A DNA stretch of 64,000 nt from VXPQ01 sp965248175 (GTDB taxonomy: Bacteria > Bacteroidota > Rhodothermia > Rhodothermales > VXPQ01), in assembly GCA_965248175.1 (NCBI GenBank), contig OZ252093.1:558001-622000 (forward strand). The letters run 5' to 3'. Each line of letters opens with the position of its first letter. The stretch's first letter is position 1. Shown here one piece after another: positions 37,192 through 47,400 of this stretch. The translations under genes and the position numbers were made by a program. Under the pieces are notes generated by a model, which ran no database searches, was not told where the DNA came from, and was given only the letters and a program-made list of their open reading frames with translations.

Positions 37192-37500
37192 CGTGCGGTC
37201 CAACCGATGAGTACCATAAAAGAGACCCAGTGTATTTCCCGGACCGATAGCCCATCGTCGGCCTGGGGACAACGTTCAACAAATCCGTTGACAATGGATT
37301 TGTTGAATAGATTCGGGGACGCGACACCCTTCAATCGTTAGCGTCTATTGCGTTCTGTCGAAAACAGCTGCTCATGGGCGTTCTCGATCGGGTTGGTTGA
37401 ATCAAGGCAAGGTCGGAACAGTACACTTTAATTCCACCAAAGTCTGCCCAACCAAGCCGCCCCAGGTATCTCCAGTGCAATCCCTCGAAGCGTGCGTTCA
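37192..37500. other. Intergenic region between convergent ParA and NTPase genes (309 bp)
   Basis: Apart from the inverted repeat at 37275-37307 no clear feature is seen. On the minus strand a 65-codon frame ends near 37320 without a recognisable domain or ribosome-binding site; it is not called. Confidence 0.4.
37275..37307. repeat. 12-bp inverted repeat with operator/TIR-like core, left of the NTPase gene
   Basis: TTCAACAAATCC (37275-37286) pairs perfectly with GGATTTGTTGAA (37296-37307). The first 19 bases, TTCAACAAATCCGTTGACA, match the complement of 40413-40431 at 18 of 19 positions. The two copies point inward and bracket the NTPase gene. It lacks a T-run and so is not an obvious terminator. 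Confidence 0.65.
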
Positions 37501-40209
37501 TCATTCCCGATCCTCCTCCATGAGGTCGGACAGGGAGGCCGAATCGCTCAGGTCCACGCCGGGTATGAGTCCGGTTCCACGAAACAACGGCACATCCACG
37601 CCAGCGCCTCCGGCCATCCTGTCCTTGATGCGCTCCCGGATATCCGCCGCAACCTCAAGGACTTCCCCAGGCGCACGAACCGTTTCGCCGGCATGCTGGC
37701 GAAGCGCAACGACGAGAGGCAGCAACGTACCAGCTTTTGCGCTGTCACTCGACAATATCTCGACAAGGTCATGCGCCGGGACGCCAGCTACGATCAGGTC
37801 GAGCACAAACCCTTGCATCCAGTGCATCATCGTCACATTGCCCGGCACGAACAACATATACACAAATCGAAATACATCCGCGGCGATATCGGGGTGGTCT
37901 TGTATCGGTAATGACCGGGGCCGCATCCAGATTGCCCGCAGTGCGCAACCGATCTTTGAAAAGTAGGTCAACCGTCGTTCAAACTCCCGACGCGTGTACA
38001 GGGCATCTTCCGTATGCCCCATCTCCAGTTGTCTCATACCCTTATCGAACAGTGCGCAAGCGACCGGCGCCTGGAGATTCTGCGCATCACTATCGCCAAA
38101 GCGCATGACAATTTCATCGCAGGTGGCAATCGACGATGGATAATCGCCAAGTTGTCGCTGAGTATCCCCCTTCTCGAACAACGCCCAGGCAACCGAAACC
38201 TTGAGGTCCAGTGAGTCGCTGTCGCCAAAGCGCGCAATGAGCTCGTCATAGGCCGCAAGCGCCGACAAAAAATCACCGGATTCCCCGTGCATATCCGCCT
38301 TTTGACACAACGCCCAGGCAACCGGAAACTGACTTTCCAGGGCATCGCTGCCGCCAAAACGCTCGATCAACGCTTCGTAAGACACAATCGCCGATGCGAA
38401 ATCGTCGAGATCTTTGTGCATATTCCCCTTGTGGAGCAATGCCCAGGGAATCGAATACAAGCATTCCGGCGCTTCGCTGTCGCCAGAGCGCTCGATCAGG
38501 TCTTCATAGATTGCAATCGCCGATCCGAAATCGCCGAGCTCCCTTTGCATATCCCCCTTGTCAAACAACGCCAAAACAACCACAGTCTGGCATTCCGGTG
38601 CTTCGCTGTCACCGAAGCGCTTGATCAGGTCTTCATAGGTCGCAATCGCCGCCGTGAAATCGCCGAGTTCCCTTTGCGTATCCCCCTTGTCGGACAATGC
38701 CCAGGCGACCCGCATCTGGAGATCGGGGTCGTCAGTGGTGCCGAACCGCACTATCAACTCGTGGTAGGCCATAATCGCCGCCGCGAAATCTCCGGCTTCC
38801 TTGTGCGCTTCCGCTTTTTGGAACATCGGGGCAATCTCTTCGAGCAATCGTTCGACGCGCTCATTGCCGACCGCCGTATCTGGAACGAATACCCGATCTA
38901 TCCCTGGCCGCGCAATGCCGGGGAACAGTCTGCCGATGTCTGGCGCTTTGGCAATCGCCCGTTTTATCCCTTTGTAGATATTAGGAAATCGCTTCGCTTC
39001 TGCAATCATTCCGGGGGACAACTCGGACAACTCTGCCCTGCTGTAAAACACAGCCATAAAATGGATCAGATTGCTCACAACGGCCGCCTCGTCGCGTTCG
39101 CGGCGCAGTTTGTAGTAGATGCTGTAAAGACGTTCCGCGGCAGCGTAAAGCCACTTCTTGCCGCTCCTTTCCACAATGACCATACCCCGGTCGACGAGTC
39201 GGCCAAGTAGGGCCGATACGGTCCGAACGTCCATGCGGGCCCGCGCCGCGATCTCGCCCGTGCTTGATGGGCGCCAAAGGTCGATCGCCGCGAGATACAC
39301 CCGGCGCTCGGTCTTGGCCAGCGCCTCCAGATGACCACGGAAATACTCGGTGTGGTCGTCGATCAATTGCACCAGCTCTTCCATCAACTGACTCAGAGAC
39401 CGGTGCCGCACGAACCCGGAAAGAATAACCACGAGGCGGGGGCTGCCCCCGGTCAGAATCTCGAGTGGTCTGATTTCGCGCCCGCTCACTTCGTCTCCGC
39501 TGACCACTTGCCACAAGCGTCGGCATTCTTCCGTATCCAGCGGGTCGAGATCAATGGTTCGGAACAACTCGAAGAACGGCTGCTCCACATCGCCCAACCC
39601 CTCGAAGTGGCTCGTAGCGGTGGCGAGCAGCATGATCTGCGATTCCGATTGCAGCGCCCCGCGAAGTCGCCAGCCGAAATCGTCGTCCACATTTTCGCAG
39701 AGGTCCTGCATGTTTTCGATCATGAGGACAAGTTTTTTGCCCAGCTGGTCCGCAGCCTCCAGAACCGTGGCGCGGGCGTGATCGACAAGCGCCTCCTCGC
39801 TCCACCGCTTGACCAGGTCGGCATGCGCCTCTTGTAACTCCCACGCGAGTTCGGGATCGTGCCCGGCGCTCTCCCGCGCAAGGTAAAACAATGTCTCGAG
39901 CCAAAAATCCGCAAGACCGAATATCTCGTGACTTTCCTCCATGAACCGAACCGGCAAAAGGCGCCTGGAGAGTTCAGTGTCGGTGTTCAACGCCGCCGCA
40001 ACCCGGGCCAGCAGCATGGTCTTGCCCTGACCGCGAGGCGCAACGATCAGGACAGGCTGGCACAAGAACGCATTGATGTTCCTGTGGAGAATATCAAGCA
40101 CAACGCCGAGCTCGCGCTCCCTGACCACGAACTGTTCGATGATCTCCTCGTCGGACTGGAACGTCCCGGGATTGAACGTGCGGATGGTTCGGCTGCGTGA
40201 TTCATTCAT
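37501..40209 (-). CDS. STAND-like AAA ATPase with winged helix and TPR-like repeats
   Basis: The 902-aa protein has a P-loop (VLIVAPRGQGKT, residues 53-64), Walker B region VLMIENMQDL (about 159-168) and a sensor-like TATSHFEGLG, followed by a winged helix (STGEIAARARMDVRTVSALLGRLVDRGMV, about 310-340) and RLYSIYYKLRRERDEAA, as in archaeal-type and STAND NTPases. Residues about 475-735 contain six 43-residue TPR-like repeats (DF-x-AI-x-YEDLI-RFGDSE... ALxDKGDxQRELG). The C-terminal 160 residues have no recognised domain and could be the effector. The layout of ATPase, winged helix and superstructure repeats is that of regulated signalling NTPases, several of which are antiphage sensors. The start ATG overlaps a short upstream frame. 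Confidence 0.8.
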   Translation of the reverse strand: MNESRSRTIRTFNPGTFQSDEEIIEQFVVRERELGVVLDILHRNINAFLCQPVLIVAPRGQGKTMLLARVAAALNTDTELSRRLLPVRFMEESHEIFGLADFWLETLFYLARESAGHDPELAWELQEAHADLVKRWSEEALVDHARATVLEAADQLGKKLVLMIENMQDLCENVDDDFGWRLRGALQSESQIMLLATATSHFEGLGDVEQPFFELFRTIDLDPLDTEECRRLWQVVSGDEVSGREIRPLEILTGGSPRLVVILSGFVRHRSLSQLMEELVQLIDDHTEYFRGHLEALAKTERRVYLAAIDLWRPSSTGEIAARARMDVRTVSALLGRLVDRGMVIVERSGKKWLYAAAERLYSIYYKLRRERDEAAVVSNLIHFMAVFYSRAELSELSPGMIAEAKRFPNIYKGIKRAIAKAPDIGRLFPGIARPGIDRVFVPDTAVGNERVERLLEEIAPMFQKAEAHKEAGDFAAAIMAYHELIVRFGTTDDPDLQMRVAWALSDKGDTQRELGDFTAAIATYEDLIKRFGDSEAPECQTVVVLALFDKGDMQRELGDFGSAIAIYEDLIERSGDSEAPECLYSIPWALLHKGNMHKDLDDFASAIVSYEALIERFGGSDALESQFPVAWALCQKADMHGESGDFLSALAAYDELIARFGDSDSLDLKVSVAWALFEKGDTQRQLGDYPSSIATCDEIVMRFGDSDAQNLQAPVACALFDKGMRQLEMGHTEDALYTRREFERRLTYFSKIGCALRAIWMRPRSLPIQDHPDIAADVFRFVYMLFVPGNVTMMHWMQGFVLDLIVAGVPAHDLVEILSSDSAKAGTLLPLVVALRQHAGETVRAPGEVLEVAADIRERIKDRMAGGAGVDVPLFRGTGLIPGVDLSDSASLSDLMEEDRE

Positions 40210-40354
40210 TGCATGTGTCCAGGTTATTCCGCATCGGAACAGCGCTTTTGCAGGAGGATATGGCGGGCACGGATCGCATCCGCACTATCTGCAACCCCCG
40301 GTCGCGATTAAAAAAATCCTCGTCGCTTACCCAGCGGCCAGTTGACGATCTCAT
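40202..40354 (-). CDS. Possible 50-aa upstream ORF overlapping the NTPase start
   Basis: An ATG at 40354 opens a 50-codon frame whose TGA (40204-40202) overlaps the NTPase start region in the ATGAATGA string. It begins MRSSTGRWVSDEDFFNRDRG, which resembles the N-terminal lead of AAA ATPases (W-x3-DFF-x-R). It is the first ORF after the predicted transcription start. It may be a leader peptide for coupled translation or the remnant of a related ATPase. No Shine-Dalgarno site is present. Confidence 0.35.
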   Translation of the reverse strand: MRSSTGRWVSDEDFFNRDRGLQIVRMRSVPAISSCKSAVPMRNNLDTCNE

Positions 40355-40389
40355 GGTATTTGCATTTATTCAACAAAATTGCTGAATTC

Positions 40390-40418
40390 AATATAATGCT
40401 CAGAAAAATTGATGTCAA
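40390..40418 (-). promoter_or_regulatory. Sigma70-type promoter for the NTPase gene, inside operator-like repeats
   Basis: On the minus strand TTGACA (40418-40413) is followed after exactly 17 nt by TATATT (40395-40390). TTCAACAAA and TTTGTTGAATAA boxes lie on both sides of it (40421-40434 and 40366-40377), so a repressor could cover the promoter. On the plus strand TATAAT at 40392-40397 with TTCAAC 17 nt before it would form an overlapping divergent promoter. Assignment is by consensus only. Confidence 0.6.
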
Positions 40419-40431
40419 CCGATTTGTTGAA
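40413..40431. repeat. 19-nt repeat matching 37275-37293 in inverted orientation
   Basis: The complement reads TTCAACAAATCGGTTGACA and matches 37275-37293 at 18 of 19 positions. It overlaps the -35 element of the NTPase promoter. The pair could be two operator copies or the ends of a 3.1-kb cassette; no target duplication was found outside them. Confidence 0.65.
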
Positions 40432-40440
40432 TAATTTTCC

Positions 40441-40706
40441 GATTGGCTTGCTACGCTGCCCCAGATACCTCCCCCGCACCGTCAACCGGTACTTCTGATT
40501 CTTCGCGGTGGGCGATTCTGGACGAGTCATTTCCACCAGCCCCATGCGTCCATTGCCATCCTCAAAAGGGTGAATGAACTGGAATTCGTAATGAAAGACC
40601 GAACTGGCGATGAGCGGTGCTCATCGGTATCGCCAAGCCATGCCAACAGGTTAGCTATGCGGCGCGGCACGGATTCTGCAGGCGGGCCGATGTGATTTTC
40701 TCCGCC
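40441..40706 (-). pseudogene. Fic family protein, fragment with frameshift
   Basis: Read on the minus strand, 40706 onward encodes GGENHIGPPAESVPRRIANLLAWLGDTDEH, a Fic N-terminal flank; a one-base loss near 40612-40619 shifts the frame, which then gives PLIASSVFHYEFQFIHPF and EDGNGRMG (40543-40572), the catalytic Fic motif. After RMG the sequence is no longer Fic-like. N-terminal inhibitory helix and C-terminal part are absent, so the gene is dead. It is not a copy of the intact Fic gene at 33762. Confidence 0.75.
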
Positions 40707-40708
40707 GT

Positions 40709-40830
40709 TTATAACGCCAGTGCGGCGAACCAGGCATCCGGAATCAGATTGCCTCGCGTTTCCGCATCCCGATAGAGCCGCGTGACCAGGCTGTTACGCC
40801 AAGAGCCCACCATCGCTTGGCTACCGACCC
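40709..40830 (-). pseudogene. PIN-domain (VapC-type) toxin C-terminal fragment
   Basis: About 38 codons before a TAA at 40711-40709 encode SWRNSLVTRLYRDAETRGNL and IPDAWFAALAL. The GNLIPDA-x2-AALA pattern is the third conserved region of VapC-type PIN ribonucleases, where the aspartate binds metal. The start of the protein, with its first acidic residues, is missing, and no antitoxin is seen. It abuts the Fic fragment; the two look like joined toxin-antitoxin debris. Confidence 0.45.
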
Positions 40831-40833
40831 TGC

Positions 40834-41325
40834 TCATAGACGGTAGAATGTAATCAGGTCCTGGCTATCCGGCGGCTGGGCGCCGAGTTGGCGCAACATC
40901 GTTGTGACCTGCCCACGGTGATAGGAGGCATGGTTTACAACATGCTGCACAGACTGCCAGAAAACGGACTTTGTCGGCTTGCCACCGAGATTGGTGTAGT
41001 GGAACACATGGTTGAGACCGTCCGGACTGAGTTGATTGACGAATCGCCGCACTCGGTGTTCCTCCTCAATCCAGCACGCGCGAACATCCTGCACGGTCTC
41101 GAAATCATTCGAGTCGAGATGCCCATGCAGAGATTTCCCCTCCCAGCGCAAGCGCCACACCCTTTCAGCAAACACGATGTGGAGTAACGTGTCCCGAATG
41201 GAGGGAAAACTGTTCCCCATATTCCGATGGAAGTGGTCGGGCGTGATCTCCTCAACCGCATCGAGCAGCCGGTCTCGGGGCCAATAGTGATAGTCAAGCA
41301 GGGCAAGCAGTGCTTCCAGCGTCAT
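40834..41325 (-). CDS. DinB-like domain protein
   Basis: From the ATG at 41325 the product is 163 aa. It shows a four-helix DinB/YfiT-type pattern: MTLEALLALLDYHYWPRDRLLDAV, a metal-site histidine in LLHIVFAERVW (about residue 48), and HVVNHASYHRGQVTTMLRQLG near the C-terminus supplying H-x4-H. Such proteins bind a divalent metal and are often thiol transferases or damage-induced proteins of unclear reaction. The longer frame to 41418 has no coding character. It follows the giant-protein gene's 3' side in the opposite order: its start lies about 100 bp left of the giant gene's stop, same strand. Confidence 0.8.
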   Translation of the reverse strand: MTLEALLALLDYHYWPRDRLLDAVEEITPDHFHRNMGNSFPSIRDTLLHIVFAERVWRLRWEGKSLHGHLDSNDFETVQDVRACWIEEEHRVRRFVNQLSPDGLNHVFHYTNLGGKPTKSVFWQSVQHVVNHASYHRGQVTTMLRQLGAQPPDSQDLITFYRL

Positions 41326-41428
41326 ATCGATCACATCCCCCGTATCGTAGCGCCGGGCACGAGTCCGGTTCCCTGAAACAGCGGCAGGTCGACGGCAGGG
41401 CGCTCCGCGGCGCTCCATGCGCGGCGCC

Positions 41429-44400
41429 TCAAGGTTTTCGCGCGAGCGTTTCCGGGGGTCTTGTTCGGTCTTTATCCTCGGCAGCGCCTATGTCCCTGCG
41501 CGGCGCATCCCACTCAACGGACGCCGGCTCAGGCACACGGCCTGATCCCCGCGGCGAAAAACGCAAAAACACGGTCCCTTCCTCGGGCATACGGTCCAAT
41601 GGGATACGCACGCGGCTGCGTGTGTACACCAGCGTCTCGCGGCGACCCAGCTCACGACCGTCCCCGTCGTACACCACCACCTCGCCCGCAAACGGATGAT
41701 CCGCTGTCTCCAGCAAAAACGTCGTGGACATCGGACCCACAAACGATATTGACAACAGCGTAGCACGTAGCTGAGAGGCGCCTTCCCCAGGGACATACAC
41801 CCCCGGAACACGCATCGTCACTCGGGCCGTCCTGTCGCCCGTAACCTCCTCGGGCATTTGATCCGTACGGACATACTGACGCGGCTCGGACACTACATCG
41901 AAAAACGTCGCGTACCCCTTCTCTGCCATAGCCGCAAGCGCTCCTTCCTGCAACCCATACCGGACCAGACCCTTTTCACCGGGCTGCAAAACCAGAACAC
42001 CCGGATGAATGTCCACCACCTTGGACAAATCGCCCAGATGCGATCCCGAAGCATCCTCAACCACCACCTCGCGGCCATTCTCCGTCGCCTCCGTATAGCC
42101 AAAACGGGCCGATACTGAAATCTCCAGCGGAATGAGCGACGGGTTCGACAGCTCGAACACCCCGTTAGGCTTCTCATCGGTCAAAAACGCAACATCGGGG
42201 TAGATGCTCAGGTTCTGCTCCTCGGTCAAGCCGACAGGAATCTCCCGCGACGTACTGAAACGCACCCCGCCCGGGCCTATCGTGATCACCCGCTGCGCAG
42301 GAATCACCGTCACGTCCACCTCTACCGAATGCGTCTCCTCGCTCTCACCCGAACTAAGAATGATGTCCAGGCTCCCTGTATACTGCCCCGAAAGTACGCC
42401 TGTAAGGTCCAGCTCGCCCCCGAAGCGAAGAAGACGGCAGGCGTCCTCCGAAAGCGTCACCTCCGTATACAGACCGCCAACGGCCTGGGACGACAACTGC
42501 TCGCACGACTCCGCAAGTGACCACTGTGGCGCAAGAACGATCGAAGTAGCCTCGATGCCCCCCTCGCGCCGGAGCATCACCGGTGACGCCAGCTCGATGG
42601 ACAAATCCATCTCCCCGTTCTCATCAAGCGCTTCGCTGCCACCCGGCGAAAGCGTCATACGGCCCGCATGGTATGGTCCCGATACGCGCGTCGATATCTG
42701 ATCCGTCATCGGATCCAGCGACACCTGCGTCTCCGCCGACTGCACCCCGAAACGCAACGACGACGCACTTACCGTTACCCCAAGAGACAATGGCTCCGGC
42801 AACTCCGATGAAGTCTCCGCCACGGGCACAGAAGTAGGCTCTTCCGCAGGCACCACCTCTATGGAAAACGTGATCTGCGCCGTCTCGGCGTTGGCGTCGG
42901 TGACTTGCCACGTGTACTCCGTCCGGGGACTTACCTCCAAAGGCGTACCGGAGATCGTGCGCGTCGTATCGTCGTCGACTTTAAGGCGCAAGCCGCGGGG
43001 TAGCACCGGCTCGAGCGTGTAGGTATACGGAGATAAACCACCTGTAGCTTCCGGAAGAAGAATATCTTCGATGACCTCGCCTACCGTAAAGATGTATACC
43101 CGACCGGCTATCGCGTCGTCCAAAGCAAGCGGCGCCCCGTCAAGCACCGTCACCATAACCTCTGCCGAAGCGTCTTCCGCATTGTCCGCGCTCGCCGTTA
43201 AAAGGTACTTGTATGTCGTCGTCGAGTCTACATCGTCCGGCACGTAGAAGGTTGGCGAAGAAATGTTCGCCCTGCTCAAGAGGTCCGTGTTCGCCGTACT
43301 GTCCCGGGCCGTCCAGACGTATGTGTACTCGGGACCCGCAGGGGCGCCCGAAGCCGTGCAGTCGAAGGCGAAGTCCTCGGACCCCTCGTACACCGAACCA
43401 GGATCCGTGCACACTACCGCAAGCGTTTCCTTGTTAAGCACCGTCACCACAACCTCTGCTGCCCGGTCTTCCGCATTCTCTACCGAGACCGTCAGAAGGT
43501 ACTCGTAGTCCGTTGTCTCATCCACTGCGTCCGGCACGTAGAAGGTCGGCGAAGAAATGTCCGTCGCGCTCAATTGCAACGTGTTTTGCGTATCGCCCTG
43601 GGCCGTCCAGACGTATGCGTACCCGGAGCCCGCAGGAGTGCCCGAAGCCGTGCAGTCCAGCGTAATGTCCTCCGAGCCTTCGTACACCGAACCAGGATCC
43701 ATGCACACCACCCTCAGGGCCCCGCGATTAAGCACCGTCACGGTCACCTCAGCCGCCCCGTCTTCCATATTCTCTGCACTGGCCGTCAGAAGGTACTCGT
43801 ACGTCGTCGTCTCGTCTACCTCATCCGGCACGTAGAAGGTCGGCGAAGAAATGTCCGTCGCGCTCAATTGCAACGTGTTTGCCGTATCGCCCTGGGCCGT
43901 CCAGACGTAGTCGTACTCGGAACCCGCAGGTGCACCCGAAGCCGTGCAGTCCAGCGTAATGTCCTCCGATCCCTCGTACACCGAAGCAGGCGATGCACAT
44001 ACCACGCTCAGGGCCCCGCGGTTAAGCACCGTCACGGTCACCTCTGCCGAACCAGACTCCGCATTGTCTGCCGATACCGTCAGCAGGTACTCGTACGTCG
44101 TCGTCTCGTCTACCTCATCCGGCACATAGAAGGTCGGCGAAGGAATGTCCGTCGCACTCAATTGAGCCGTGTTCGCCGTACTCCCCCGAGCCGTCCATGC
44201 GTACGTGTAGTCGGAACCCCCCGGGGCACCCGAAGCCGTGCAGTCCAGCGTAATGTCTTCCGACCCCTCATAGACCGAAGGCGGATCCACACATACGACG
44301 CTCAAGGCGCCGCGGTTAAGCACCGTCACCGTCACTGCTGCCGAACCGGACTCCGCATTCTCCGCCGAAACCGTCAAAAGGTACTCGTACGTCGTCGTCG

Positions 44401-47400
44401 CATCCAACTGATCCGGCACGTCGAACGTCGGGGTGGGACCGTCCATACCGGCTATCAAGAGATCCGTGTTCACCGTACTCCCCTGGGCCGTCCAGGCGTA
44501 TTCGTAGGCAGAGCCCACAGGCGCACCCGAAGCCGAGCAGTCCAGGTCGAAGTCCGCCGACCCCTCATAGACCGAAGGCGGATCCACACATACGACGCTC
44601 AAGGCGCCGCGGTTAAGCACCGTCACCGTCACTGCTGCCGAACTGGACTCCGCATTCTCCGCACTGGCCGTCAAAAGGTACTCGTACGTTGTCGTCGCAT
44701 CCAACGCATCCGGCACGTCGAACGTCGGGGTGGGACCGTCCGTACCGGCTATCAAGAGATCCGTGTTCGCCGTCGCGCCCCGCGCCGTCCAGACGTATTC
44801 GTAGTCGGAACCCACAGGCGCACCCGAAGCCGAGCAGTCCAGGGTGAAATCCTCCGCGCCTTCGTACACCAAAGGAGGGGGCGCACAAGCAACAGCCAGC
44901 GTGCCGCGGTTAAGCACCGTCACCGTCACCTCTGTCGAACCAGACTCCGCATTCTCCGCACTGGCCGTAAACAGGTACTCGTATGTCGTTGTCGCATCCA
45001 ATGCATCCGGCACCGCGAACGTCGGGGTGGGGCCGTCCGTGCCACTGGTCAAAAGATCCGTGTTCACTGTACTCCCCCGTCCCGTCCAGACGTACACGTA
45101 CTCGGAACCCACAGGCGCCCCCGAAACCGAGCAGTCCAGGTCGAAGTTCGTCGACCCCTCATAGACCGAAGGAGGATCCACACATACGACGCTCAAGGCG
45201 CCGCGGTTAAGCACCGTCACCGTCACTGCTGCCGAACCGGACTCCGCATTCTCAGCACGTGCCGTCAGCAGGTACTCGTACGTTGTCGCCCGGTCCAACG
45301 CATCCGGCACGTCGAACGTCGGGGTGGGGCCGTCCGTACCGCTGGTCAAAAGATCCGTGTTCACTGTACTCCCTCGTCCCGTCCAGACGTACACGTAGTC
45401 GGAACCCACAGGCGCACCCGAAGCCGTGCAGTCCAGGGCAAAATCCTCCGAGCCTTCGTACACCAAAGGAGGAGGCGCACAAGCAACAGCCAGCGTACCG
45501 CGGTTAAGCACCGTCACCGCCACCTCTGCCGTCGCGTCTTCCGCATTCTCAGCACGTGCCGTCAGCAGGTACTCGTACGTCGTCGTCGCCTCCAGCTGAT
45601 CCGGCACCGCAAACGTCGGGGTGGAACTGTCCGTAGCGCTCAGCAAGTCCGTGTTTGCCGTCGCGCCTCTGGCTGTCCACTCGTACGTATAATCGGTGTC
45701 TCCCGTATCCCCTGAAATCGAACAGTCCAAAGCGAAGTCTTCCGAGCCCTCGTACACCAAAGGAGGCGATGCGCAAACAAGCGCAATCGAACCAAGCTTA
45801 AGCACCTTCACCGCTACCTCTGCCGTCGCATCTATCGCATTCTCGGCCGAGACGGTTAGCAGGTACTCATACGTCTTGTCTTCGTCCACCTCCTCCGGCA
45901 CGTCGAATGTCGGGGTGGGGCCGTCCGTAGCGCTGACGAGAAGATCCGTGTTCGACGTCGTGCCCCGTCCCGTCCACACGTACGTGTAGTCGGAACCCGC
46001 GGGAGCCCCTGTAGCCGCACAATCCAAAGCGAAGTCCTCCGATCCCTCATACACCGGAGAAGGCGTCGCGCACACAACATCCAACGCCTTCTTGTTCAGC
46101 ACCGTCACGGTCACCTCTTGCGCCGCGTCTTCCGCATTCTCTGCCGATACGGTCAGCGTGTATTCGTAGTCCGTGTCTGAGGGCACCTCCTCCGGCACGT
46201 CGAACGTCGGCTTCGCAATAGTCGTACTGCTCAACTGGCCCGGGACCACGGTACTACCGCGTCCCGTCCAGACGTAGTCGTACTGGGAACCCTGAGGAGC
46301 ACCCGAAGCCGAGCAGTCCAGATCGAAGTCCGCCGCGCCTTCGTACACCGGAGCGGGAGGCCCACATATCAGCGTGAGCGGCTTCTTGTTAAGCACCGTC
46401 ACGGTAACGTCTTCGGTGACATCATCAATGCCCGAAGCCGACAGCGTCACCGTGTAGTCGTAGTCCGTGTCCGCATCTACATTGTCTGGCACATCGAACG
46501 TTGGCTTCAGGATAGTCGTGCCGCTCAACCGATTGGCAATATCCGTACCCGTCCACGCGTACGTAGCGCCCGTCGGCTCGTTCGTCACTGAACAGTCCAG
46601 AGTAAAATCAGTCGCCCCCTCGTACACCTCGCTATCTGTGCATGTGAGCGAAGGATCCGCCGAATCCGTGTCCTTCACCGTCACCGTAACCTCAACAAGA
46701 CCGGGCACCGCATTCTCCGCCGAGACCGTCACCAGGTACTGGTAGATCTGGTCGCTCTCCACCTCGCCAGGTACGTAGAACGTGGGGGCATCAATGTCCC
46801 TCCTACTCAACAACGCCAGCGCCGTAACCGGCGTATCGCCCCGCACCGTCCATGCGTACGTATATTCAGGATTCTCGCCCGGAGCACCCGTCGCCACGCA
46901 ACTCATGACAAAGTTCTCTGAACCCTCGTTCACCTCGTAACGGTTGCCCAGACACCTGGCCGTTATAGATGGCTTGCTCAGCACGGTAACGGTAACGTCT
47001 TCGACGACATCATCCATGCCATCGGCCGACATCGTAACCGTGTAGTCGTAGTCCGTGTCCGCATTGACACCCGGTACATAAAACGTTGACTTCAGAATAG
47101 TCGTACTGCTCAACCGATTGGCAATGTCCGTACCCGTCCAACTGTACGTAGCGCCCGGCGGCTCGTTCGTCACCGAACAGTCCAGCGTAAAATCGGCCGA
47201 GCCCTCGTATACCTCCGAATCTGAACAAGTGACAACAGGATCCGTCGAATCCGTATCCCTAACCGTCACCGTAACCTCGGCAGTACCATCCTCCGCATTA
47301 TCCGCGCTCGCCGTTACCGTGTACGTCCAGGTCGTATCCTGGTCTACATCGTCAGGCACAGCGAAAGTGGGCATATCCGTATTGTGATCCGTCAGGTTGG

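Noticed and set aside
37320..37500. A roughly 65-codon minus-strand frame with a phrase reminiscent of transposase C-termini (DLALIQP)
   Set aside because: Too short and too weak to assign; no inverted repeats or other transposase motifs nearby.
43574..45715. A 713-aa plus-strand open frame opposite the giant protein gene
   Set aside because: It is a codon-usage shadow of the Ig-like repeats, rich in Arg/His and periodic; the minus-strand frame has a signal peptide and conserved domains.
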